From the NCBI GenBank assembly GCA_003221595.1, contig QHSM01000476.1, forward strand, positions 1 through 11,789: a stretch of DNA of 11,789 nucleotides, given 5' to 3'. A program made the translations under genes and the position numbers. The notes below the pieces were generated by a model. The model was given only the letters and a program-made list of their open reading frames with translations. It had not been told where the DNA came from and searched no databases. The DNA is from Candidatus Rokuibacteriota bacterium. GTDB taxonomy: Bacteria; Methylomirabilota; Methylomirabilia; Rokubacteriales; CSP1-6. Shown in pieces: positions 1-6,690 of this stretch (position 1 is its first letter; each line of letters opens with the position of its first letter).

Positions 1-1
1 C

Positions 2-550
2 GGGCTCGCCTCCCTGAGCCACCTCTTCCTGGACGAGCGGCGGCGCGTCCTGGCCGAGGTCATCCGGGCCACGCTCGAGAAGCTCGAGGCGACCTACCGG
101 CGGATCTGGGAGGAAGGCCGCAAGCTCGTACACGACCTGCGGGAGGTGGACGCGCCGATTCCCGAGGCGCTGGCCCTCGTCACGCGTCACGTGCTGGAGC
201 AGCAGGTCACGGGTTTCCTCGAGCCCCTGCCCGAGCTCGGCGCGATCCCGGAGCGCGTCTTCGCGGCCGTGGGCGAAGCGCGCGCGCTCGGGCTCACCCT
301 CGACCTCTCGCCCCTGCGGTCCGTCGTGCACGAGGCGATCGGGCGCGTGCTCGACGCCGTCGCCGAGGAGCCGTCCGGCGAGCGCGTCCGGCGCGCGACG
401 GCGCTCATCGAGGGCGCGCGGAGGCTCGACATCCCCTACGGTCACTGGGCGACGCAGAATCGCTTCTTTCAGCTCTGGCGGGAGCGGCGCGACGCGCGCG
501 ACACCCTGCGGCCGCTCGCGACCACCCTCGGCTTCAATCTGGGCGCGTGA
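2..550 (+). CDS. DUF3536-domain GH57-family protein, C-terminal part (5' partial)
   Basis: The reading frame is open from the left edge to a TGA at 548-550, so only the last 182 residues are visible. They are helical and charged, beginning GLASLSHLFLDERRRVLAE and later containing TLEKLEATYRRIWEEGRKL, and ending with a DIPYGHWATQNRFFQLW segment. This succession (an ERRRVL helix, an AxYRxIWE helix, a 'PIPEAL' turn and a W-x-x-QNxFF-x-LW helix near the end) is what I recall of the DUF3536 region that follows the catalytic GH57 barrel in a family of putative alpha-amylase/alpha-mannosidase proteins. The catalytic domain lies outside the window, so activity cannot be judged. The gene sits 7 nt upstream of glgE on the same strand, which supports a role in alpha-glucan turnover. 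An internal ATG at 146 is not the start, because homologous-looking sequence continues upstream of it. The family call rests on memory of the pattern, not on a search. Confidence 0.75.
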   Translation, partial: GLASLSHLFLDERRRVLAEVIRATLEKLEATYRRIWEEGRKLVHDLREVDAPIPEALALVTRHVLEQQVTGFLEPLPELGAIPERVFAAVGEARALGLTLDLSPLRSVVHEAIGRVLDAVAEEPSGERVRRATALIEGARRLDIPYGHWATQNRFFQLWRERRDARDTLRPLATTLGFNLGA

Positions 551-557
551 GCCAGCC

Positions 558-2516
558 GTGAGCGCCCGGCCGATCGACGCGCCGGCCCGTACCATCGTCA
601 TCGAGGCCATCGCACCCGCCGTCGACGGCGGGCGCTACCCGGTCAAGCGCGAGGTCGGAGCGGAGCTCGAGGTCACCGCGGACATCTTCAAGGAAGGCCA
701 CGACGTGCTGGTGGCCTTCCTGAAATACCGGCGCGCCGACGAGCCCTGGCGCGAGACCGCGATGCGCCACGTCGATAACGACCGGTGGGCGGGCGCGTTT
801 CCCTTGCCGTCGCCGGGCCGCTACGTCTACACGGTCGAGGCGCTCGCCGAGCCGTATCGCACGTGGCTCGCCGATCTCCAGAAGCGGCACGCCGGTGACG
901 CGGAGCTCGCGAGCGCTCTCGGCGAGGGACTGGCGCTCATCCGCGGCGCGGCGGCGCGGGCGACCGACGCCGCCGACCGGGGCGCCCTCGCCGCCCACGC
1001 CGACCGCATCGCGCGCGCCGCGGGGGCGTCGGAGGCGGTGGCGCTCGCCGGCGACGTGGAGCTGGTCGCCCTCATGGGGCGGCACATCGATCGGACCGAG
1101 GCGACCCGGGCCGAGCGGGAGCTCGAGGTCGTCGCCGACCGCGAGCGGGCGCGCTTCGCCGCCTGGTACGAGATGTTCCCGCGCTCGGGCGCCGCGGCCG
1201 ACCGGAGCGCCACCTTTCGCGAGGCGGAACGGGGACTCGAGCGCGCCGCGACGATGGGCTTCGACGTCGTCTACCTGCCGCCGATCCACCCGATCGGACG
1301 CGCGCACCGAAAGGGACGCAACAACGCGCTGGTCACGGCGCCCGGCGATCCGGGGAGCCCCTGGGCGATCGGCGGCGCCGACGGCGGCTTCACGGCGGTC
1401 CATCCCGACCTCGGCACGCTCGACGACTTCGACCGGTTCGTCGCGAGGGCGGGTCGGCTCGGGCTCGAGGTCGCGCTCGACTTCGCGATCCAGTGCTCGC
1501 CGGATCATCCATGGGTCCGCGAGCACCCGGAGTGGTTCTTTCACCGGCCCGACGGCACCATCAAGTACGCCGAGAACCCGCCGAAGAAGTACGAGGACAT
1601 CTACCCGCTGAACTTCCAGTGCCCGGATCCCCGTCCGCTCTGGGAGGCGATGCGGCGGATCCTCGAGTTCTGGATCGGGCACGGCGTGCGCACGTTCCGC
1701 GTGGACAATCCGCATACGAAGCCCGTGAAATTCTGGGAGTGGCTGATCCGCTCGGTCCAGGACGCACATCCCGACGTGATCTTCCTGGCCGAGGCGTTCA
1801 CCCGCCCCAAGATGATGCGGGTGCTCGCCAAGGCGGGCTTCACCCAGTCCTACACGTACTTCACCTGGCGCAACGACAAGCAGGAGCTGATCGACTATCT
1901 GACGGAGATCACCACACCGCCCGTCGCCGAATACTTCCGCGGCAATCTCTGGCCGAACACGCCCGACATTCTCCACGAGACGCTGCAGCGCGGCGGCCGC
2001 CCCGCCTTCAAGACGCGGCTCGTCCTGGCGGCCACGCTCTCGTCGCTCTACGGCATCTACAGCGGCTACGAGCTCTGCGAGAACGTGGCGCGCGAGCCGG
2101 GATCGGAAGAATACCTGAACTCCGAGAAATACGAGTACAAGGTGCGCGACTGGGACGCGCCGGGGAACCTCGTCGCGTACGTGACGCGAATCAACCGCAT
2201 CCGGCGCCAGAATCGCGCTCTACAGCAGTACCGGAACCTCCGCTTCTACCCCTCGGACGACCCGCACATCCTCTTCTTCGGAAAGATGACGCCCGAGCGC
2301 GACAACCTGGTGTTCGTCGCCGCGAACGTCGACCCGCTCGCCGCGCACGCGAGCCTCGTGGAGGTGCCCATCGCCGAGCTCGGGATCGATTCGCAGCAGA
2401 CCTACCGGATGCACGAGCTGGTCAGCGACCGCCGGTACGACTGGCGCGGGCCGCGCGGCTACGTGGAGCTCGACCCGCAGGTCGAGCCCGCGCAGATCTT
2501 CGTCCTTCAGCGCTGA
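558..2516 (+). CDS. glgE: Alpha-1,4-glucan:maltose-1-phosphate maltosyltransferase (GlgE, GH13_3)
   Basis: GlgE transfers maltosyl units from alpha-maltose 1-phosphate to the non-reducing end of alpha-1,4-glucans in the cytoplasm. It is the last polymerising step of the TreS-Pep2-GlgE-GlgB route. The 652-residue length fits the family (about 650-700). An N-terminal beta-sandwich (about 1-105) starts with IVIEAIAPAVDGGRYPVKR. An alpha-helical insert (about 105-200) precedes the barrel. Family signatures include WYEMFPRS (203-210), VYLPPIHPIGRAHRKGRNN (238-256), KYEDIYPLNF (344-353) and RVDNPHTKP (381-389). By analogy with the characterised Streptomyces enzyme, D383 is the nucleophile and E412 (FLAEAF) the acid/base; their 29-residue spacing matches that enzyme. 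D470 in NTPDIL is a likely third acidic residue. The start is GTG, 7 nt after the preceding stop; no strong Shine-Dalgarno is seen. No treS, pep2 or glgB is in the window. The 3' end overlaps the convergent gene by 10 bp. Confidence 0.97.
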   Translation: MSARPIDAPARTIVIEAIAPAVDGGRYPVKREVGAELEVTADIFKEGHDVLVAFLKYRRADEPWRETAMRHVDNDRWAGAFPLPSPGRYVYTVEALAEPYRTWLADLQKRHAGDAELASALGEGLALIRGAAARATDAADRGALAAHADRIARAAGASEAVALAGDVELVALMGRHIDRTEATRAERELEVVADRERARFAAWYEMFPRSGAAADRSATFREAERGLERAATMGFDVVYLPPIHPIGRAHRKGRNNALVTAPGDPGSPWAIGGADGGFTAVHPDLGTLDDFDRFVARAGRLGLEVALDFAIQCSPDHPWVREHPEWFFHRPDGTIKYAENPPKKYEDIYPLNFQCPDPRPLWEAMRRILEFWIGHGVRTFRVDNPHTKPVKFWEWLIRSVQDAHPDVIFLAEAFTRPKMMRVLAKAGFTQSYTYFTWRNDKQELIDYLTEITTPPVAEYFRGNLWPNTPDILHETLQRGGRPAFKTRLVLAATLSSLYGIYSGYELCENVAREPGSEEYLNSEKYEYKVRDWDAPGNLVAYVTRINRIRRQNRALQQYRNLRFYPSDDPHILFFGKMTPERDNLVFVAANVDPLAAHASLVEVPIAELGIDSQQTYRMHELVSDRRYDWRGPRGYVELDPQVEPAQIFVLQR

Positions 2517-3010
2517 GGGGCCCCCGGCGGGATCGGCGTCGCGTCCGCGGGCGGCAGCGGCTGGGGCGGCGTGAAGATCATCGCGATCACCTGCTCGCCG
2601 CCCGCGTCGAAGTAGACGAGGAGCCCTTCCTTGTACAGGAAGAACTCCAGGTTCCCCTCCTTGCCGAGCCGGCCCGGCAGGCCCCAGCCCTGCAGCACGA
2701 GCCGTCGGTTGAAGATGTCGGGCTTGGGCTCGAGCCGGAACGTCCGCACGACGTCCTTCTTGAAGCCCGAGGGCAGCAGGAGACCGAAGTCTATGATCAT
2801 CCTCGTGATGCCGGCGGGGGCTTTGGCGCCCTCGTAGACCCACTGCTCGGACTCGTACCCTTCGATCTTCTGCGTGGTCTGCTTGACCGGCGCGCCGTAC
2901 CGGGAGCGGACGGCCTCCGTGGTGGTCTCGCCCGGGATGATCTGGCCCCAGTCCGCCGCCGTCGCCGGCCACGCGAGCAGGAGCAGGAGGATCAGCGCCG
3001 CGCGCGGCAT
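2507..3010 (-). CDS. Exported BamE/SmpA-like small protein, function unknown
   Basis: A 167-residue protein. Residues 1-19 form a Sec signal peptide: MPRA, then a run of leucines, then AWPATAA with cleavage likely after A19. There is no lipobox cysteine, so it should be a soluble periplasmic protein, not a lipoprotein. The mature start, IIPGETTTEAVRSRYGAP (24-41), has the pattern 'I-x-PG-x-T-x-x-x-V-x-x-x-x-G-x-P' of BamE/SmpA-fold domains. It is followed by WVYEG (57-61) and several beta-strand-like segments (RMIIDFGLLL, LEFFLYKEGLLVYFD, VIAMIFT), with a proline-rich tail from about 148. I chose the ATG at 3010 because it begins the signal peptide and lies 2 nt after the ggt stop; a longer in-frame extension to 3103 is arginine-rich and overlaps ggt. 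Its role is unknown. Co-transcription with the ggt-like gene is implied by spacing. Confidence 0.82.
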   Translation of the reverse strand: MPRAALILLLLLAWPATAADWGQIIPGETTTEAVRSRYGAPVKQTTQKIEGYESEQWVYEGAKAPAGITRMIIDFGLLLPSGFKKDVVRTFRLEPKPDIFNRRLVLQGWGLPGRLGKEGNLEFFLYKEGLLVYFDAGGEQVIAMIFTPPQPLPPADATPIPPGAPQR

Positions 3011-3012
3011 CG

Positions 3013-4611
3013 CTAGAACCCCAGCGCCGCGCCGTCGCCGCGAGCGTCGGCGCCCCCCATCAGCGTGCCGTCGCGAAGCACGATCCCGTGCGCGTGACCG
3101 CACCGCCAGAAGAACTCGGGCGCCGGCTTGATGCGGTGGCCCTTGGCCTCGAGCGCCGCCAGGACTTCGCCGGGCACGCGCGATTCCACGTGGGTCGCGT
3201 CCTCCGGATCGCCCGGCAGGAACGCGCCGATGAGAAACCGCGGGCGCTCGATCGCCTCCTGGATGTCCAGGCCGTAGTCGAACAGGTTGGTCAGCACCTG
3301 AAGATGAAACATCGCCTGACCGTTTCCCCCCATCGTCGCAAACCCCAGGACCGGACGCTCGTCACGGGTTGCGATGGACGCCATCAGCGTGTGGAAGGGG
3401 TGCTTTCCGGGCGCGAACGCGGCCGGGTGCGCGGGATCGAGGCTGAAGTGCCGCCCCCGGTTCTGCAGCACCACGCCCGTTCCCTCGGCGACCACGCCGG
3501 AGCCAAAGTTGTTGAAGAGACTCTGGATCACGCTGATCAGGTTACCGTGGCCGTCCGCCACCACGAAGCCGGTCGTATCGCCCTCGGGATCGCCGAAGGC
3601 GAACGACTGCGCCTTCGCGGGATCGAAGTCGAGGCGGCGGCGCTCCGCGTAGGCCTTCGAGAGCAGCGCCGCGACCGGCACCCTCGCGTGAGCGGGATCG
3701 CCGATCCAGCGGTCGCGGTCGGCGTACGCGAGCTTCGCGATCTCGACGAGAAGATGCAGGTGCTCGACGGAGTGCAGCGGCAGATCGGCGACCGGGAAGC
3801 CCTCGAGCAGATTGAGGCCCTGGAGCGCGGTCAGCCCCTGGGTCGGCGGCGGCGTCTCGTAGATCGTCGCGCCGCGATAGCTCGTCGAGATCGGAGCCTC
3901 CCACCCGCCGGTGTGTCGCGCCAGGTCTTCGGCCGTCAGGAACCCGTCCGCCTCCAGACGGTGCGCGACGGCCCGGCCGACGCGCCCTCCGTACATGACG
4001 TCGGGGCCGTCGGCGGCGATCTCGGCAAGCGTGCGGCCGAGATCGCCCTGGACCAGGAGCTCCCCGAATCCCGGCACGCGGCCGCCCGGCGCGAAGATCC
4101 GGCGCCACTCCAGATCCGGATTCACCGCCAGGTGCTCGCGGATCGACTGGCTCAGCAGCGACGTCGTGGGGAACCCGTTCGAGGCGCAGTGGATCGCCGG
4201 CTGGAGAAGCTCGCGGAGGGGCCGCGTGCCGAATCGCTCGAGCAGCATCGCCCAGCCGCGCACGCAGCCGGGCACGCTGATCGTCGGCGGGCCGATGATC
4301 GGAAGCCGATCCATGCCCCGCCGCCGAAGCTCGTCGAGGCTCGCCCGCGAGCCCGAGCGCCCCGCGCCGTTCAGGAAGTGCACCTTCCGCGTCGCGGCTT
4401 CGTAGTAGAGGCAGAAGAGATCGCCGCCGAGCCCGCAATTGTTGGGCTGCGTGACGGCGAGCACGGCGTTGACGGCGACCGCCGCGTCGGCGGCGGTGCC
4501 CCCGGCCTTCAGCACCTCGATGCCGGCCAGCGTGGCGTCGGGGTGCGCCGCCGCGACCATGCCCCGGCGCCCGAGCGCCACCGGCCGATGCGAGTAGCCG
4601 ATGGCCGGCAC
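3013..4611 (-). CDS. Gamma-glutamyltransferase-family Ntn hydrolase (YwrD/HpxW-like)
   Basis: A 532-residue member of the GGT superfamily, whose proenzymes self-cleave to expose an N-terminal threonine nucleophile. The large-subunit hallmarks are AGGTAADAAVAVNAVLAV (36-53), the NNCGLGGDLF segment (57-66) and GRSG (84-87), whose Arg probably binds the substrate carboxylate. The processing site is GDTTGF, with T346 the expected nucleophile. It is followed by FNNFGSGVV (366-374), PFHTLMASI (405-413) and MGGNGQ (427-432). Canonical GGTs have a Ser-Ser pair (PxSSMxP) where this protein has His-Thr; as I recall, PFHT is typical of YwrD- and HpxW-like members, whose substrates differ or are poorly known. 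No signal peptide is visible, so it is probably cytoplasmic, unlike E. coli GGT. The start is GTG one nucleotide after the upstream stop, with GGGTGG 6 nt before it, implying translational coupling. Superfamily membership is secure; the exact substrate (gamma-glutamyl compound, oxamate or other amide) is not. Confidence 0.93.
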   Translation of the reverse strand: MPAIGYSHRPVALGRRGMVAAAHPDATLAGIEVLKAGGTAADAAVAVNAVLAVTQPNNCGLGGDLFCLYYEAATRKVHFLNGAGRSGSRASLDELRRRGMDRLPIIGPPTISVPGCVRGWAMLLERFGTRPLRELLQPAIHCASNGFPTTSLLSQSIREHLAVNPDLEWRRIFAPGGRVPGFGELLVQGDLGRTLAEIAADGPDVMYGGRVGRAVAHRLEADGFLTAEDLARHTGGWEAPISTSYRGATIYETPPPTQGLTALQGLNLLEGFPVADLPLHSVEHLHLLVEIAKLAYADRDRWIGDPAHARVPVAALLSKAYAERRRLDFDPAKAQSFAFGDPEGDTTGFVVADGHGNLISVIQSLFNNFGSGVVAEGTGVVLQNRGRHFSLDPAHPAAFAPGKHPFHTLMASIATRDERPVLGFATMGGNGQAMFHLQVLTNLFDYGLDIQEAIERPRFLIGAFLPGDPEDATHVESRVPGEVLAALEAKGHRIKPAPEFFWRCGHAHGIVLRDGTLMGGADARGDGAALGF

Positions 4612-4612
4612 G

Positions 4613-5632
4613 TCAGGCCACCCGGAAGAGCCGCGTGATCTCGTCCTGAGCGAAGACGGGCATGGGCTCCTGCCGGCTCCCGCTCACGAGCGTCACGCCC
4701 TGCTCGCGCGGCACGACCTGGCCGATGAAATGGCAGTCGATGGACTCACGGGCCAGCGCGTGAATCACGATGCCGGCGTCGGCCGGCGCCAGGGTCAGCA
4801 GCAGGGCGCCCGACGCGATCGTGCCGAGCGGGTCGAGACCGAACGCCGCGCAGAGGGCTTTCCCTTCGGGGAGCACCATGATCCGCTCGCGGTCGATGCG
4901 CAGGCCGACGCCGGCCGCGTCGGCCAGCTCGACGAGCGCCGTGGCGATGCCGCCCTCGGTCGGATCGTGCATGGCGTGCACCGTGGTCAGCTCGCACGCG
5001 ATCTCGGCCTCCGGCCGGACGCTGAGCCCGGGGGTCTTGAGAAAGCCGCGGGCGCGGCGGATGACGGTCGGCGTGATGCCCAGCGCGCGCAGCTCGGCTT
5101 CCTTTTCCCGCGCGATGATGGCCGCGCCCTCGAGCGGGACGCCCTTGGTCATGACGACCGCGTCGCCCACTCGCGCGCCGCCCGTCGTGACGAGGCGGTC
5201 CTTCTCGACCTCGCCGAGCATCGTGCCCGCGATGATCGGGCGGTCCAGGCCGTGTGTGACCTCCGTGTGGCCGCCCACCAGCGTCACCTCGAGCTCGTCG
5301 CACGCGGCGCGGAGCTCGGCGAAGAGGGCGTCGACCGACGCATCGGTGGTGGCGCCGGCCGGCAGGAGCAAGGTCGCGAGGAACCATCGCGGGCGCGCGC
5401 CCCGCACCACGATGTCGTTCGCGTTCACGTGGAGCGCATACCAGCCGATCTCGGCTGTCGCGAACGTGATCGGGTCGCTGGTCGCGACGAGATATCGGTC
5501 GCCCATGTCGATGACCGCGGCATCTTCACCGACCCGGGGCCCGACGACGACGCGGGGATCCTTGAACTGGTGCTTGTCGAAGATCGCCTGCAGCGTGTCG
5601 GCACGAAGCTTGCCGATTGGCAGAGACCGCAT
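4613..5632 (-). CDS. AIR synthase-related (HypE/ThiL/SelD-fold) ATP-binding protein
   Basis: A 339-residue protein of the PurM/AIR-synthase superfamily (HypE, ThiL, SelD, PurM, PurL). These enzymes use ATP to activate a substrate by phosphorylation. Features seen: GEDAAVID (35-42), the glycine/acidic N-terminal nucleotide motif; TSDPI (51-55); HVNANDIVVRGARPRWFL (68-85), the dimer-forming strand and metal/phosphate loop; VGGHTEVT (119-126); and HDPTEGG (222-228) opening the C-terminal domain. The overall plan is closest to HypE, but the C-terminus is RLFRVA. HypE's terminal PRIC-type cysteine, which carries the thiocarboxamide/cyano group, is absent, and no hydrogenase or hyp gene is nearby, so I do not call it HypE. 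An in-frame GTG at 5638 would add two residues; neither start has a clear Shine-Dalgarno. It is followed after 1 nt by the ggt-like gene, suggesting a shared pathway. The substrate is unknown. Confidence 0.88.
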   Translation of the reverse strand: MRSLPIGKLRADTLQAIFDKHQFKDPRVVVGPRVGEDAAVIDMGDRYLVATSDPITFATAEIGWYALHVNANDIVVRGARPRWFLATLLLPAGATTDASVDALFAELRAACDELEVTLVGGHTEVTHGLDRPIIAGTMLGEVEKDRLVTTGGARVGDAVVMTKGVPLEGAAIIAREKEAELRALGITPTVIRRARGFLKTPGLSVRPEAEIACELTTVHAMHDPTEGGIATALVELADAAGVGLRIDRERIMVLPEGKALCAAFGLDPLGTIASGALLLTLAPADAGIVIHALARESIDCHFIGQVVPREQGVTLVSGSRQEPMPVFAQDEITRLFRVA

Positions 5633-5671
5633 GCGCACGATTAGTATACACGGCGGCCCACTCGGCGCCGC

Positions 5672-6550
5672 TCAGGTCAGGAGCTTGAGCAGGTCGGAGG
5701 TCAGGTCGTAGAGCTGGGCGCACCCCGACTCACCGCCGAGATGGCTCTGGATCCGCTGGCGCAGGCCGCCGTCGGCCATCTCGCCGAGCAGCGCCGCGAT
5801 CCTCCGCTGGGGCTCGGAGCAGATGCCCATGTACGGAAGTCGCGGCGTGATGTGCTCGGCCCGGACGATCCGACCGCTCGCCAGGTCGATCTCGTACGTG
5901 ACCTCGAAGCCGTGGACGTTGTCGTGCATCGAATGAAACAGCCGCAGCCGCCCGTCCCGACGCTCCAGTCGCGCGACCTTCCGCCGCTCGAAGACGCGCG
6001 CCTGACCGGGTCGCGGGCTGTAGATATCGGGCTGTATCGGCGTCGTGACCGCCCGCGTGCCGAAGAGGCTGCGGCCGGCGTCGGTGTACGTGAAGCACGA
6101 GTTGGGCAGATCGATCCATCCGGTCGTGTCGAGCTGCCAGCATTCCCAGGCGTCGCCGGTCGTACGCTCGGCGCGGGCGCGGGGGAGCTTGGCCACCTGA
6201 CGGGCCAGTCGGGCCGCCTCGACGAGCGCGCCGAGCGCAAACCCGGCTCCGGCGCCCGCGCCGGTCAGCTCGGCCACCCGCCGACTCAGGCCACCGACCA
6301 TCTGCGTGCCGGCCAGCCGGGCGATGCCGGCCGCGACCTCCGGATCGAACGCGCCGGAGACGGCACGACAGCGTGCCGCGCGGATCAGATAGCTCGGTGA
6401 GGGCAGCGCCTCGACGGAAAGCTCGATGGCGCGATCGTCGTCGTAGAGCCGTACCGTGTGGGTAAGCGCGTCCTCATGGGTGTTGTCCACCCACCCTTCC
6501 ATGACGCGCTCGTAGCGGTCGCGACCCTCGAGGAGCGCCGGCCGGATCAC
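5672..6550 (-). CDS. DUF2889-like protein, apparently two-module, third gene of the copper operon
   Basis: A 292-residue protein starting at a GTG that overlaps the copA stop (GTGA, 4 nt), which argues for translational coupling; an ATG at 6502 is an alternative. The C-terminal half (about 186-292) resembles DUF2889: a charged strand VARLERRDGRLRLFHSMHD, then FEVTYEIDLASGRIVRAEHI (215-234), PYMGICSE (239-246) and the terminal GCAQLYDL (276-283), comparable to the DUF2889 'GCTHLxELL' ending. Residues about 41-121 appear to repeat this module in weaker form (IELSVEALPSPSYLIRAARC, then two helices), without the second and third cysteines. No signal peptide or membrane segment is visible. A HxxHxxxH cluster (H206, H209, H213) and cysteines C244 and C277 are potential metal ligands, but that is speculation. 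DUF2889 has no established biochemical function that I know of. Placement behind csoR-copA suggests copper-responsive expression. Confidence 0.75.
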   Translation of the reverse strand: MIRPALLEGRDRYERVMEGWVDNTHEDALTHTVRLYDDDRAIELSVEALPSPSYLIRAARCRAVSGAFDPEVAAGIARLAGTQMVGGLSRRVAELTGAGAGAGFALGALVEAARLARQVAKLPRARAERTTGDAWECWQLDTTGWIDLPNSCFTYTDAGRSLFGTRAVTTPIQPDIYSPRPGQARVFERRKVARLERRDGRLRLFHSMHDNVHGFEVTYEIDLASGRIVRAEHITPRLPYMGICSEPQRRIAALLGEMADGGLRQRIQSHLGGESGCAQLYDLTSDLLKLLT

Positions 6551-6690
6551 CGCGAGTACTTTTCCGGCTCCTTGTCGAACGCCTGCTTGCAGCTCACGGC
6601 GCAGAAGTAGTAGGTCTGACCGCGGTACGTCGACTGGGCCGCCGCCCTCGCGGGCTCCACGGTCATCTTGCACACGGGATCGATCGCCAT
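6547..6690 (-). other. Possible internally initiated 47-residue YHS peptide inside copA
   Basis: Within copA, codon 761 is an ATG that starts exactly at the YHS domain (MAIDPVCKMTVEP). A full-strength Shine-Dalgarno, AGGAGG (6703-6698), lies 7 nt upstream. Translation from here would give a free 47-residue YHS protein with the three cysteines of the fused domain, using the copA stop. The signal is visible in the sequence; whether ribosomes use it is inference. Separate soluble copper chaperones made from within a copper ATPase gene are known in E. coli, where programmed frameshifting in copA yields CopA(Z). The alternative is that AGGAGG is a relic of a formerly separate yhs gene fused to copA, or chance codon choice in the Gly-Gly linker. 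Confidence 0.4.

Noticed and set aside
534..1976. 480-codon minus-strand open frame opposite glgE
   Set aside because: Shadow of the GC-rich glgE frame; no family motifs, and GlgE conservation is unambiguous.
2517..2524. GGGGCCCC palindrome after the glgE stop as a terminator
   Set aside because: It has no loop and no T-run, and is compatible with chance in GC-rich DNA.
3088..4638. 516-codon plus-strand open frame opposite the ggt-like gene
   Set aside because: Arg-rich shadow frame; the minus strand has the complete GGT-superfamily motif set.
4613..5632. Annotation as hydrogenase maturation factor HypE
   Set aside because: The C-terminal catalytic cysteine motif is absent and there are no hydrogenase or hyp genes in the window.
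4601..5644. 347-codon plus-strand open frame opposite the AIRS gene
   Set aside because: Composition-driven shadow; the AIRS motifs on the minus strand are clear.
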